64,000 nucleotides of DNA from Nectonema munidae (taxonomy: Eukaryota > Nematomorpha > Nectonematoida > Nectonematidae): contig JAUIRK010000052.1 in assembly GCA_030549495.1 (NCBI GenBank), positions 186,001 through 250,000 of the forward strand. Direction: 5' to 3'. Position numbers and translations under genes: made by a program. The notes beneath the pieces are model-generated. The model had not been told where the DNA came from. It did no database searches and saw only the letters and a list, made by a program, of their open reading frames with translations. This document shows positions 20,048-31,700 of the stretch, one piece after another (position 1 is the stretch's first letter; each line of letters opens with the position of its first letter).

Positions 20048-21640
20048 TTAGCCAACAGAATAAAACCTGGCATCTTCAGAGCCATAAAAATCAGAGCGAC
20101 ATAAAACTACATTGCTCTTCATTTTTAAACGATGAAAACTCTTTTCTTCCTCTTTCTGATTGTTGCGCTTACTGTTGAGGGCTTTTGAAGAAAACAAATC
20201 CTGACTCAAATACCACAAACGTCTCCTAAATTTTTTAATCACAGCAGTATAAATTTTAATGTCGACTTTTTTGTAACTCTTCAAATCTTTTAAGAACTCT
20301 AAATCATTTAGCCGAGCATCTTGAGTTATATTTGCTGTGTACCATCTCTTTATATAAAGAAAAACAATAAACATGTTTATTAGTTTATGAGTTTCTTCTT
20401 CAGAAATTTTGAATTCTTCTCTGAGTAAGTATTTTTTTAAGCACTAAATTCCTTTAGCCATCCATCTAGCTCTATGAAATGCTCCAGGGCGATTTAAGTG
20501 AACATTCTTTTGTTTATGACCATTCAGAAAAATTAGAGCAAGGAACAAAAGTTCTCTGCAATCATCTCTTGGCTAGATTGTTTTAATTGATTTTCAATAA
20601 AAATGAAAAGTTCATTTCTTTTCGTTTTGAACCAGTGTGATAATTTTTCATCTTTTTTGAAGTTGTCAAACGGTAAAAACTTGGATTTGTCGAATGTAGA
20701 CCACTGAGCTCTGAAACGAGCAAAAAATTCTATCAAAGGACCACAAGTATTGAAAAAAGAATCGAAAACAGCTGTTATTATTATTACAAGAATTTGATGT
20801 CGACATGACAAAAAATAACTTCGGATTTCAACTTTTCTCTTATTAATTTGCATGTTCCATTATGGACTCCTGTATTAACTGATGTGCCAAAGCAAAAAGT
20901 AGAAAGCCCTGAAATTACATTTGGCCATCTATTTAATACATTTATAACTTCTGAAATTTTTTGTCGCGTTGCCTTTTGTATTCTGGGAATAGCTAAAAAA
21001 AATTCGATATTTTTTCCACTAACTAAAATAGGTATATGGTCTATTTTTTCTCCATTAAAATCAGAAATCAATTTACCATCAAAGTGAACTACTAGTGGAA
21101 CATTTGGAGCAAAGTCATTTTTTATTTCATATGATTTCTCTAATCTTATGCGTTTACGAGAGCGATGAATGCTTGACTTGGAAAGAGTCAACGAATCTAG
21201 TTCAATTCCAGCTGCAAGAAGTGCTGAAGCAGCAATATGCACTGCTTGGCGCACAGATGTATCTGTTCGATCTAAAGCTAATATAAAGTTTGCGTTTTGG
21301 CAAATTTTTTTTGAATATGCTTTTTTGTTCTTATCAACTTCGATAACATATGAAGTGTTGGTATTGCTCTCAGATTCATGACTTGATATGTCACCATCGG
21401 AAGTGGACTTTACGCATGTTTTGGATAGTAGTGATATAGTTTCTGATTGACTTCTTTTTTCTTTCCTCTTCAGCACTTTTACGTGACTCTTTGAGAAAAA
21501 CTTTACGCGAATATTGAACATCTTCTTTATCGATATACATTTTCTTAACAGTTCTCTGATCATCCAAAAATCCTTTACCTTGTTCAATTTTAACAAGTTT
21601 TAGTACATCAGCATGTGCAGTATCAAAGAGCTTATTTAAA
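20048..21640 (-). pseudogene. Broken transposase-like gene of an unplaced RNase H-like family
   Basis: The - strand reads 21596-20784, then after a one-base shift 20853-20533, then a piece with PGAFHRARWMAKGI (about 20480) and 20374-20048. Motifs in order are VPLVVHFDGKLISDFNGEKI, STFCFGTSVNTGVHNGTCKL, SCRHQILVIIITAVFDSFFN, FFARFRAQWSTFDKSKFLPF, LNDLEFLKDLKSY and LWYLSQDL. From memory, relatives with HFDGK ... CFDTTxSNTG ... CRHH ... HLWYLSEE recur in several invertebrate genomes as multicopy genes; the widely spaced acidic residues suggest a DDE/D-type nuclease. Here the second Asp reads Gly and several frames are broken, so this copy is dead. I cannot assign the superfamily. Confidence 0.6.
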
Positions 21641-21842
21641 TACTTTCGAAAATAATTTCTTTTTGTCTTTGCTCTAAAAAAAAAAAGAAAATGAAAAATT
21701 AGAAAAAAATTACCAGTGGTTGAGCGAAATTTCTAAAACAAACTTAATGTCTTAGGTATGAAAATTGTACTATTTTCAAAATTGGATCAAATGGAATTCA
21801 AAAGATTTAAAAATTAAAAAAAAAGCAAGATTTTTGAAGGGT

Positions 21843-22041
21843 CAGGGCCGGCCCTGGTGTTCGCGGGGCCCAGTGTGGGTAGGAAAAAAGATTAAAGTGA
21901 GAAATAAGATTTTGAAAAAAAAGACTTTACTTTGCGAAACTTGCATTTAGCGAAATCATACAATATATCATCAATATGAAGAATGAGAAGCGCGGGGCCC
22001 ACTACGGCCCCATAGGTTGCAGTGGCCTAAGGCCGACCCTG
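21843..22041. mobile_element. hAT-type MITE (CAGGGCCGGCC ends)
   Basis: The left end CAGGGCCGGCCCTGG and the right end GGCCTAAGGCCGACCCTG form inverted repeats typical of hAT MITEs. The 8-bp flanks (tgaagggt and ttccgggt) agree only in part, so the target duplication has decayed. The ends are unusually GC-rich for this region. Confidence 0.7.
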
Positions 22042-22339
22042 TTCCGGGTGATCTAGGCAGTGCATTGAAGAGGCAGGATGAGGTGGAGTAAAATATTTTG
22101 TTGAGGAGTTGATTTGGGTAGAGTATGTGATGTTCATCAAAATGAAAGGATTTAGCAAGATTCGAAAATTATGAATTAAGAAATTTACCGAAATTACTGA
22201 GAAAATTATTAAAGAAATGACAACGTCAGACATTTTAGGGACTAAGTATGAGTTGAGATGGAGAAAAAAAATGTAAGTTTCAAATTATTCATTTTCATAT
22301 GGTACTATATCAAACAAGGCATACTTTTCATACGAGTAT

Positions 22340-23550
22340 AGATAAAAAATATTTTCAACGGAGAAGAAATACCAGAAGATTGGCTAGAGACTCTATTTAT
22401 TGTAATACCGAAGAAACAAGGCACTGCAATTGGTGAAGAGCATAGAATCATAGCGTTGATACCACATGCAATGAAAATACTGGACCAAAAGTAGGAACAC
22501 TCGAGAGCATTACAGCTTTTATAACATCCCTAGCCAACAGAATCAACAACAAACAAGAAACATACTTGTGTTTTATTGATTTTCAAAAAGTTTTCGATCG
22601 AATTGAACATGACATCTTGTTTGAGTGTATGACAAAAAGAAAAGTGCCACAATATGAAATGCATTTGATTGCAGAAATATATCGTAGTCAAGTTGGATAC
22701 ATGAAAGCAGATGAAAAAAGGCAAAATCCTATTAAAATCAACAGAGGTGTAAGACAAGGTTGCATACTCTCTCCAATTCTGTTTAGCACACATTATGATA
22801 AAAGCAAGAATTGAATGAGCAAGTGGAATTTATTGTAGAAGAGGAGCCGTAAATGTTCAATTGAAGTGAACACAAACAAAACAAAATGTATGCTGAATGC
22901 TGATAACAAAGGCACAAAACCATCAACATTTCAATTGGTGAAAGAGAGATTAGCCAAGTGAGAAAATTTCAATGTTTTGGCGCTGTTATAGAAGAAAATC
23001 TGCAAAACGAAGCTGATGTGAAGACTGGAATTGCAAGAGCCAAGCAGAGTTTTTTGGAAATACAAAGAACTTATGAGATAAAACCTTCCTATCAAGATAA
23101 AGAAAAAATTTCTTAACGCACAAGTGTGTCTTGTTTTCATATACGGATCCGAAGTTTTTTCTCTAATAAATGCTTTGAAAAAGAAGATGTGTTTGAAATG
23201 TGGTGCTCTAGAAGAATTTTACAAGTCAGTTGAAAAGACAAGATAACAAATGAAGAAGTACTAAAAAAAAGTTAGAGAACCAGAAACCAAGCTGCTTAGA
23301 ATGACGCTTGAACAAAAAGTGAGATCTTTTGGACATATAGCAAGATCATCAACGGGCGAAGAACTGAAAACAATAATAGAAGGAAATGAGAAAAAAGTTG
23401 GAAGAAGAAGACGAAGAACATGGTCTCTAGATGACATTAAAAAACAAATTGAGAAAAGAGGCTGAAAGAAAATTTGAAATTGACCAAAGATCCAAAAAGG
23501 TGGAACAAACTGATAAAAAAAATTTAGAGGCAAAAAAGTAATAAGAGTTA
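22340..23550 (+). mobile_element. RTE-type LINE, degraded RT and C-terminus
   Basis: Pieces in order are IFNGEEIPEDWLETLFIVIP, HRIIALIPHAMKIL, YLCFIDFQKVFDRIEHDILF (catalytic Asp region), INRGVRQGCILSPILF, and the tail RMTLEQKVRSFGHIARSS. This is the order in the 3' half of RTE ORF2. Frame changes are frequent, and the YADD box and endonuclease are not found. The 5' truncation is typical of LINE copies. Confidence 0.78.
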
Positions 23551-23559
23551 CCAAAGATC

Positions 23560-25185
23560 GATATCGGTCATGATCAAGAAGAAGATATCAAACAAGAGAA
23601 AAAATTGTTATTTTTTGGAAAGAAGAAAAAAATGCTCTTAATTCATATATGTTCTATCTTTCATATATATATTAGATATATCAGATATCCTCAGATGCGA
23701 ATTATCCGCAAAAATTTTGTACATCTCTTAACATCCGTGAATCATTTAAGTTTCCACATCTGCATTCTGCATCTGCAATTTTCTAACATTTATCTTTTTT
23801 CTATATACCGCAAAGTTTTTTTAGGAATTCTTCAATTTTTATAAGTACATCTTTATGATAACACATGTACTTTGACATCTTCTCATTAAATTTTTAAGAA
23901 GTACAAAACTCTAGTTTGCTTAGAATAGCAATTGCGGATGCAAAAAATTTCACATCCGATACATCTCTATCTTACGTTGATATTGAGGTTTCAACGGGAC
24001 CATCAGGTTTTAACCAACTAAAATATTATTTGTTAATTAATTAATTCATTTAGAGATTAATGACATGACAATTGGCACTTGATGAAGTTTACGCCTAATA
24101 TAAAGCTTTAACAATAAATTTAAAAAAATACCGATTTTACAACTCAAAAATCAAACATATGTTCCTTTAACATTTTAAAGGTCAATATGGTCAAAATGTC
24201 TAAGACTCTAGAATCTACAACTTAAAAAAATCTTTTTTTGTTCCTCTTCCAATTGTCGAAAATTGGGTTAGATTGAACAAAATTAGTGAAATAGTTTTTT
24301 TGATATGCGCCATTTTGTATTTAAACTTTTTTTCGATTTTATCTTGTATTAAAAAGTAAATAAAAATAATTATTGAAGAAAAAAAAAATTGTAATAATTT
24401 AATGTTATTTATATCATTGGGAAAAATTTTGAAAAGAAATAAAAATGACACATATCAAAACAACATAAACACAACATCAAAAATGCAAATTGAAATAGAA
24501 TTGAAAAAAGACAAAATAGAACCAAAATGGTATTTCCAAACTGTAAAATTTAAGAAGCTCAAAAAAAGGAAACCTATAGGTCTCGACATTATATAAGTAG
24601 TTGCTTAAAATATCATCAATTCACAAAAAGAAATTATTTAAAAATTGTAAAAAAACTGAATTTGGATATTAAAGCAAAATTTTAAACATAACATTTGGAA
24701 TTAAAATTTCATAATTATATGTAAATGTAGGTTAGGCAAAATTTAAAGTAATGGTTGAAACGTTTTTTTTATCCTATAAGCTCATCAGTGTGTTCAATCA
24801 AACTTTTAGAGCCCTAATGCCTAGCAAGTTACTTTAAAATATTTAAAAAAAATCGATTTACGTTTAAATTTGTGAGAAAATCTTCAATTTGAAAGGCATG
24901 TGCTGTCGTCAACGATTTTGTATTAATGACTTGTGATGTAATTTGAAGTTTACGAATCTAATTTATAATATTGATGTTTTAAAATTTTAAGTTCAAGAAA
25001 GAGACCTGTGGCTATACCCAAAAAAATTCTCAAAGCAAATCAAATATACAGAATTTAAGATATGGAAGAAATAAAGTTCAAGCTAAAATCGCATTCCACT
25101 GGATCTGCTTTTCTTGTATTTTACACACATGTTCGTCCGTACAAAGGTAATTCTATGTTGAAAATGGAATAAATTAAAAAAAAAA
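23560..25185. other. AT-rich stretch with two dispersed repeats
   Basis: 24299-24540 is copy 2 of dispersed repeat A (10852-11090, same strand). 24585-24830 is the reverse-complement copy of dispersed repeat B (13300-13545). The rest has no recognised feature. A tttatt at 25187-25192 would read AATAAA on the - strand, about 270 nt after the AP3D1 stop. Confidence 0.5.
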
Positions 25186-25186
25186 A

Positions 25187-25192
25187 TTTATT
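25187..25192 (-). promoter_or_regulatory. Candidate AP3D1 polyadenylation signal
   Basis: AATAAA on the - strand, about 270 nt downstream of the AP3D1 stop codon. In AT-rich DNA this hexamer is common, so the support is positional only. Confidence 0.35.
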
Positions 25193-25459
25193 TCTACAAA
25201 TCATTGTCCATTTTCCGAGATATTATTAAACAATATAAACAGTGGTATTATGATGGAAATAGAATATTTAAATATAAATAAATTTGTGATACACAGATGA
25301 ATAAAGAATTCTGCATAAATATTTCAATAGATATCAATGCTGTTTCATAGAGTATAAAAAACTTTTTAAATTTTTCCATAATTTTTATGCATGATGCTCT
25401 TTTGAAAAATGCACGAAGACGGTTGTGAAAGGAGATTGAAAGTTCATTGCGAAGATTCA

Positions 25460-25711
25460 CTAAGGACTTCGTAGAAAAGCACATATTTCTTCTAGAAGGG
25501 AAGAAGAAAATACTCTATAAACTGCTTTGCAACTAATGGTGGCTTTTATGCGCAAGTGCGTGCGCTCAACAGTGAAATCGTCATGACATTCAAGAAGCAA
25601 AAACGTGGGAGCAAGAGAAGATGACGGATTCACAAAAAGAGAAGTGAGAATTTGATTCGTCTCTTCACAAGATGGATTTTTGAATTGCGTAAAATGGAAA
25701 CGTTTCAAAAT
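25460..25711 (-). CDS. AP3D1: AP3D1 exon 10 with stop codon
   Basis: The acceptor is a T-run ending ttgcacag, after an intron of only 58 bp. It encodes ILKRFHFTQFKNPSCEETNQ to SSSLLEEICAFLRSP and TAG. It aligns with the human C-terminus (ICFHHHFSVVE ... SNLLEEMKATL). Confidence 0.82.
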   Translation of the reverse strand: MLKRFHFTQFKNPSCEETNQILTSLFVNPSSSLAPTFLLLECHDDFTVERTHLRIKATISCKAVYRVFSSSLLEEICAFLRSP

Positions 25712-28700
25712 CTGTGCAAATAAAAAAAAGAAATTACACCAATCAAAAAAAATTAAGTGATAAATTCACCAATTGATTGAAAGCTATTAACTGATTTTGA
25801 TTGGGAGTCGCATCCTCTCCAAAATTAGTCCCATTCATTTCCTCTCCATTCAACGTGGAGGAAGAAGAAGAAGTCGCTACCTCAATCACACAAGAAAGCG
25901 AGGTCTCTTCTTTGCCAAAAATATTTTGAAATCGCGAGTGACATCTTTCTCTTAAAAAAAAGAAGAAGAGTAAGAGCCAGGATGAAAAAGGATGATGTTT
26001 GCCAATTGCCACACTTTGAAATGGTTACTGTCTTTTTACTTCCACGTTTTAAAAGATAATGCATAAATAAAAACTTTTCAGAGCCCTTATATTTTTTATA
26101 CAACATTTGCATTTGTCATTTAACTTTTTTATATCAAAATTAGCATCCAATATGCAAATGGTATATGGCATCTAAACATTTTTTATATCTTCATCATATT
26201 CTCTATCAAAATTTGGCTGTTTCAGTAACAATAAATACATTTTATATGGTGTGCCATATTTTTAGAAATCACATTTCAACCTTTTTAACTTAACCCATTA
26301 AGTCCCAATGCTCCCATTTGGGAACATAAGTAATTTCATCTTTGCCTGTTTTTTTCAACGACTTTGAATATACATCTTCTGCGTTTTTTTAAATATCGTC
26401 TGATTTCTATGGTACTTAATGGTTTAAGATTAGTTCTCAAAAGCTTTGGAACGGGTTTTGCTTGACTGCGAATACGAATTCACTTTTCTTTTGATAAAAA
26501 GAAAATTCATTATAACTTCACGTCTAAAATCAAGATGAGTAAGTTTGTTTGCGCTATTACAATACCCCCCTTTTGCTCCCTAAAGGTGGCGCGTATGAAG
26601 GTAAAAGTCCGGCCATAATGTTAACGCCTCCCATATATTTATCATAACTTTTAACAAAATTGGCTTAAATTTTTTTCTTTGGCAATGCACCTTTGAGTTT
26701 TAGCAAAGAGTATCCTTTTTCAGTATTTGAAATAATTGTAAAAACTTCGGAATAATCTCTCTCTCAATAGAGATCAAAACTTCACCATTACTGGGAATTT
26801 CCTTCTTCATTTTTTTCATATCTTTCACTGATTTCAATGGTAAAGGCAAAGGTACCGTGGGATGTTTTCATCGAGAAGGCACAATTGCACCCCTTGTATC
26901 GAAGTATGAGGAAAGTTAGGCTTGATGCGGGATCGAACCCAAGACCTTATTAATTCAAATCGTAACAAACATCACTCGTATTGTTTCAATAACGAGTATT
27001 TTTGAATTGATCGAATATTCGAGTGTCTTTTGGAGAGTAAGAAAATTTTATCACGTGATTTTGTGGATTATTTTAAAATAAAGTCATTTTTAACCACAGC
27101 CATACCAAGACTTTCTTTTGCTCCAGCATAAAGTTGTAATTTGAGTAGATTACCTACCATCTTCAATGAAAAGAGGCCAAATTTCATATCCAAATGTAAT
27201 ATATGTGCCTTATGGACTTCTCATCAACCCTTCAATTGACAAATGCTTTGAAAAAACATCATACTATATCGGCTGTTATTATTGTGATCATATAAGGGTA
27301 TGATATTTGCGTTTTTATCTTTAGCATCCATTGAAAAATGTAAAAACTTTTTCAACACTCTAAATCTTTATCACAGAGAAAAAAAACAGAGAAGTTTACC
27401 AACACAAATCTTCATTTGACAAGAAATCTTATCTGCTGAAAATAATAATAGCAAAAAATGCATTCTTCGGTTTGAAATATGTATTTCGTTGTGTAGTGAA
27501 GAACTACTAAAAATACCAGATGGGGTGAAGAAATCATTCAATAATAAAGAAGGTTCATCAACATTAGCAAAATTTTTTTTAAAGTTTCAATTAATTTCCA
27601 TCACGAAGTTTTCACATTTTTATTTTCATCATTAAAATTTTCATCGTCAAAAAAACTTCTGATGAACAGGGAATTTGTTGGAAGCTCGATTCAAAAAAAA
27701 AATTTATTTCCTTCTTCATCCGTTATGTAAGCATCTTTAGGAGGCAACAAACAAATAGATGTCTTTTATTGTTACTTTCATTAGCAAAATCAAAAGCATC
27801 TATTGGAATAATAAAACGAAAAAATAAACAAAATAACACAAAAAATGAAAGATGAGAAATAAAGGAATTCAAAGCAGAAATGAATAATGGGAGATAAAAC
27901 AATTCAAAGTAGAGATGCTAAAATGTAGCAAGTTGTCTCTTTGTAAAAAGCAATTTGCCAAAATTCCCTTTTAAAGGCAAAACATTTTGATTAATTTTCC
28001 TTCTATCTACGCATAAATCAAATTTAATGGCAAACAAAAATACCATATATCAACATGCCAACAAAAATACTATATCTATATCTGGATGTCAACATTCCAC
28101 AAGTAGAAAATATAAAAAATTCAAAATAAACTTTCAAATTATCAAAATATACCAAAAAATTTTAACAAAAAAATGTCAACTTCTCATGTTTTAAAACAGC
28201 AAATTTTACATAAACTTTCAGTCAAATATCTACTTTATTAAATGAAAAAAATAAGCTCATATACAAGCTCAAAATTACATGTTCCATATGTGAAACATTC
28301 GCCTCTAAATGGAAAACCATCCGATATAGACAAGTTTTAGGCCGCAGTGGTTCCCAAACTTTTTCTGATCGTTACCCACTTTTCATACATGATCCTTGTC
28401 TATGGCCCCCACAACAATCATAGCCGGTGAATACCGTGACTGTCTACTAGTATCTAACAATTATAATCATAAGATTAATTAAAAAGGGCATTTTACTAAA
28501 AGGAGTTTCAAGAATAAGCAAAAAAAAGAAGAAAACATAGAAAATCCACTGGATGGAAAAAGTTTATTAATCTAACGAAACATATTAATTATGTGACATC
28601 AATGATGAGAGGATAAATGTAATTGATAAGTAATAAAAGGTTGGTTGGTTTTGGCATTGTTTGTACGTTCGCGTATCTACAGTATTCACATGTGGGATAA

Positions 28701-31700
28701 GAAACCTTCCCTCCACCGGCTATATCTACCCGATAAACTCCTCTGGTTTTATTTAGGCATATCCTCAGATTATGCCCCCCAGGTAGCCATGGCCGACACT
28801 TTGGGAACCAATGATTTAGAGTATATTTAAAAGAGAAAATATATATTCAAAAGTGTGAAACAAATAGTAGTTATGCCTTTATAATATGTCGCTATTTGTA
28901 TTTTCACTCTTTAGTAGTCTATTCCTCAAAAGTATGAGGGCGGAACAAACATTGGATTCATGAAAAGCAAGTTTGCTTACGAACAAATACAAATATATGT
29001 TACATTTTTGAAAATGACACTTTAAATGTTTAAACTTGTAGCATAGAGACATCCGATTAAAATGAATTTTTTTTAATTTTATTTAAAATAAGGTTATATC
29101 GAAGAAAAACTTGGTTTACATGTTCGATACATAGATCAAATTTTCAAGTTCGAACAATATATATAATATTTACAATTTAATATCCTTAAAAAACTTGGTA
29201 TTGTGTAATAATATAAAAGATAGAAACCACATGTATTATGCTAAAAACGCTGGATATAATTTAGATATAGACATTTAATAATAATAATAATCAATAGCTT
29301 TGATCATTTTTGCGACACAAGTATTTTAAGTGTACAAAATATACACATTAGTTTAACAAAACATTTCTTATTGATTGACACCGTTTTTTTAAAACGAATA
29401 AACACTCATTATTATTCAAACATTTTTGCATTTAAAATGCAAAAATTCTTCTTTTACTATTTATTGAAATTAAAAGTAAATTTTTTATACTAATAATAAT
29501 AATAGCTGTTCAAAACTCTGATGTCTACATTTTGTACACTAAAAAACGTTTGGGGGTTGAACAAGAGAATACTGAGGTATACAGCTTAAAAAGAGATCTT
29601 ACATCGAAGATTTATCAGGCTTAACCAATAACAGAGAAACAGGAATGACTAAGTTGAAATTGATAACTTTTTCTTCACTCCTCAAGTTTTGTTTGATTTC
29701 AAGAGAGTTATCGCTATTATGATCATCGGCACTTTCAAGCCCTTCTTGTTTGCAAGAGAGACGGGATTTGAGGTGTTTAGGCTTTTTAAAGAGCTTTGAC
29801 ACATCAATCTCCACAGTACAGGATTTACTTGAGTTTGGAGCCAGAGATGTCAAATCATTGAGTGGTTTGGAAAGGAAAAAGATCTTTGATTCGAAAGAAA
29901 GAGCAAAAGAGTGATAAGAAATAGAGGAAGATGTGTTTTGCAGGTTGAGACTTAGCAGAAACTTTAAAGGATGGATTCGAGTGATGGAAGAATCCTGTTG
30001 ATGAGAAAGACTAAAGTTTTCATCTGCAAATAACAAAGTATCCTCTCCCTTTCCTACACTTCTCTCATCTTTGTGAAAAACCGGTGTTGGAGAAGTAGAA
30101 ATCTGAGGTACGGTGCTGTTAATCTCATTTCCAAAATCAATCAAAAGCAAATCCTCGTGTTTACTTTCAGGGGCTTCTTTCACACTCTTCTTCTTGCCCT
30201 TCTTTCGTCTAGAAGACTCGTTAATCTCCTTTTCCAAATTATTATCACCCAAATCTTCGTAAAGGGGAACAGCAGGCTCCAAAATCTCGACAGCTGGAGT
30301 CAAAGTATTTGGACTTACCTTTGTATTTGAAGTTTTCGATTTTTCTTTTTTACTTTTCTTTTTGGAACTTTTACTTAGTTGTTCTTGTTTGCCGGAAAAA
30401 GGTGAAGGTGTGTGGTGGGGCAAGTAGGCATCGGATGTGAGATTAAAGTTGACTATGCGGTCTTCCATATCTAGTGCCTCGATTGGAATAGCATTCAAGT
30501 CAATACTTTCATTATCCTCATTGAGTCCGTCGCAAAAAGTAAAATTTTTACACGCCACGTTGTTAACATCCTTCAGGTAGTTGGGATTGTGAAAGCGATC
30601 TATTTTGGACGAGCTAACATTTGAATCAATGCAATGTGATGCAAGTTCAACCGTGTTTACTCTTTGAGATGCATCAGATGAGGATACGGGAGAATATGTA
30701 AACTTTTTGGTGTACTCATCGTAGGGTGTGGTTGCTTCATTGTTATCCGTATTGCTAAACATGCCACACTCAGTTTCACACTCATCACTATCAGATATGG
30801 AGAATTGTTCAAATATGCACTGATCCAAGTTTAGATTGTTCGCACATTTCACCATCCCCTGAGCTACATCTGCAACAGGTGTTAATTCCGGTGAGAATAG
30901 GGATTTAGCGATGCTCACAAATTCGTTTTGAGGATCGAGGCACGCCAAAAAAGTGAACAATTGGAAAAAAGTTATACTGCGTTCTTGAACTTCAAGGGAG
31001 TCGCTTCGCGTATACGATTCATAGCAAGAAATCAGCTTGTTCGCAGCTTTTTCGTTTTCATCGTTGAAGTTATCTTCGTGACTTCGCTGTAAAAATTTGT
31101 AATAAACTTTCGGAATGTTTTGCAAAAAGGTGCTTTGAACATGGGCCGGAAAATAGTGAACTTTTTCACTGAGCATCACCTCTAAAAGATCATAAGAATT
31201 GAGAATGTGTTCATTGAATTCTCCACAAATGAAAGCTGCCACGCGATAAACTTCACAACACGAGGAAGAGCTGGCGTTCGTTGACGAAATTTGAGGAATA
31301 CATTCCAGCATGTGGGCGGCCATTTTTTGAACAGCGAAGGCGCGAATCGAGGGCACCTTCATCGTTATATCGAGAATGCTTTCGGCGATGGAAACGTCGG
31401 AAGTGTCGGTGGTGTCGAAGCGCGTCAAATCAAGGAGGAAGCAGAGGTACCACTCGAAATTGGGGATCAAGTGGTACTTGTCGCGCTTGCAGATGGAGAG
31501 GATGCTAGGCAGGATTTTGTTGCGGTAGCCGACCGAGTCGCACTTTTCCACGTGAAGCAGGAGAGTACGCATGATGCTCATGATGTTGGCCTTTGAGATC
31601 ATGTTGAGGATGAGATGGAGTGCTCGGAACTTGATGGAGTCGTCCAAGTCGTCCAAGCAGGCCAGGATGATGTCTTTTTGTGATAAAACGCTTTCGGGAT

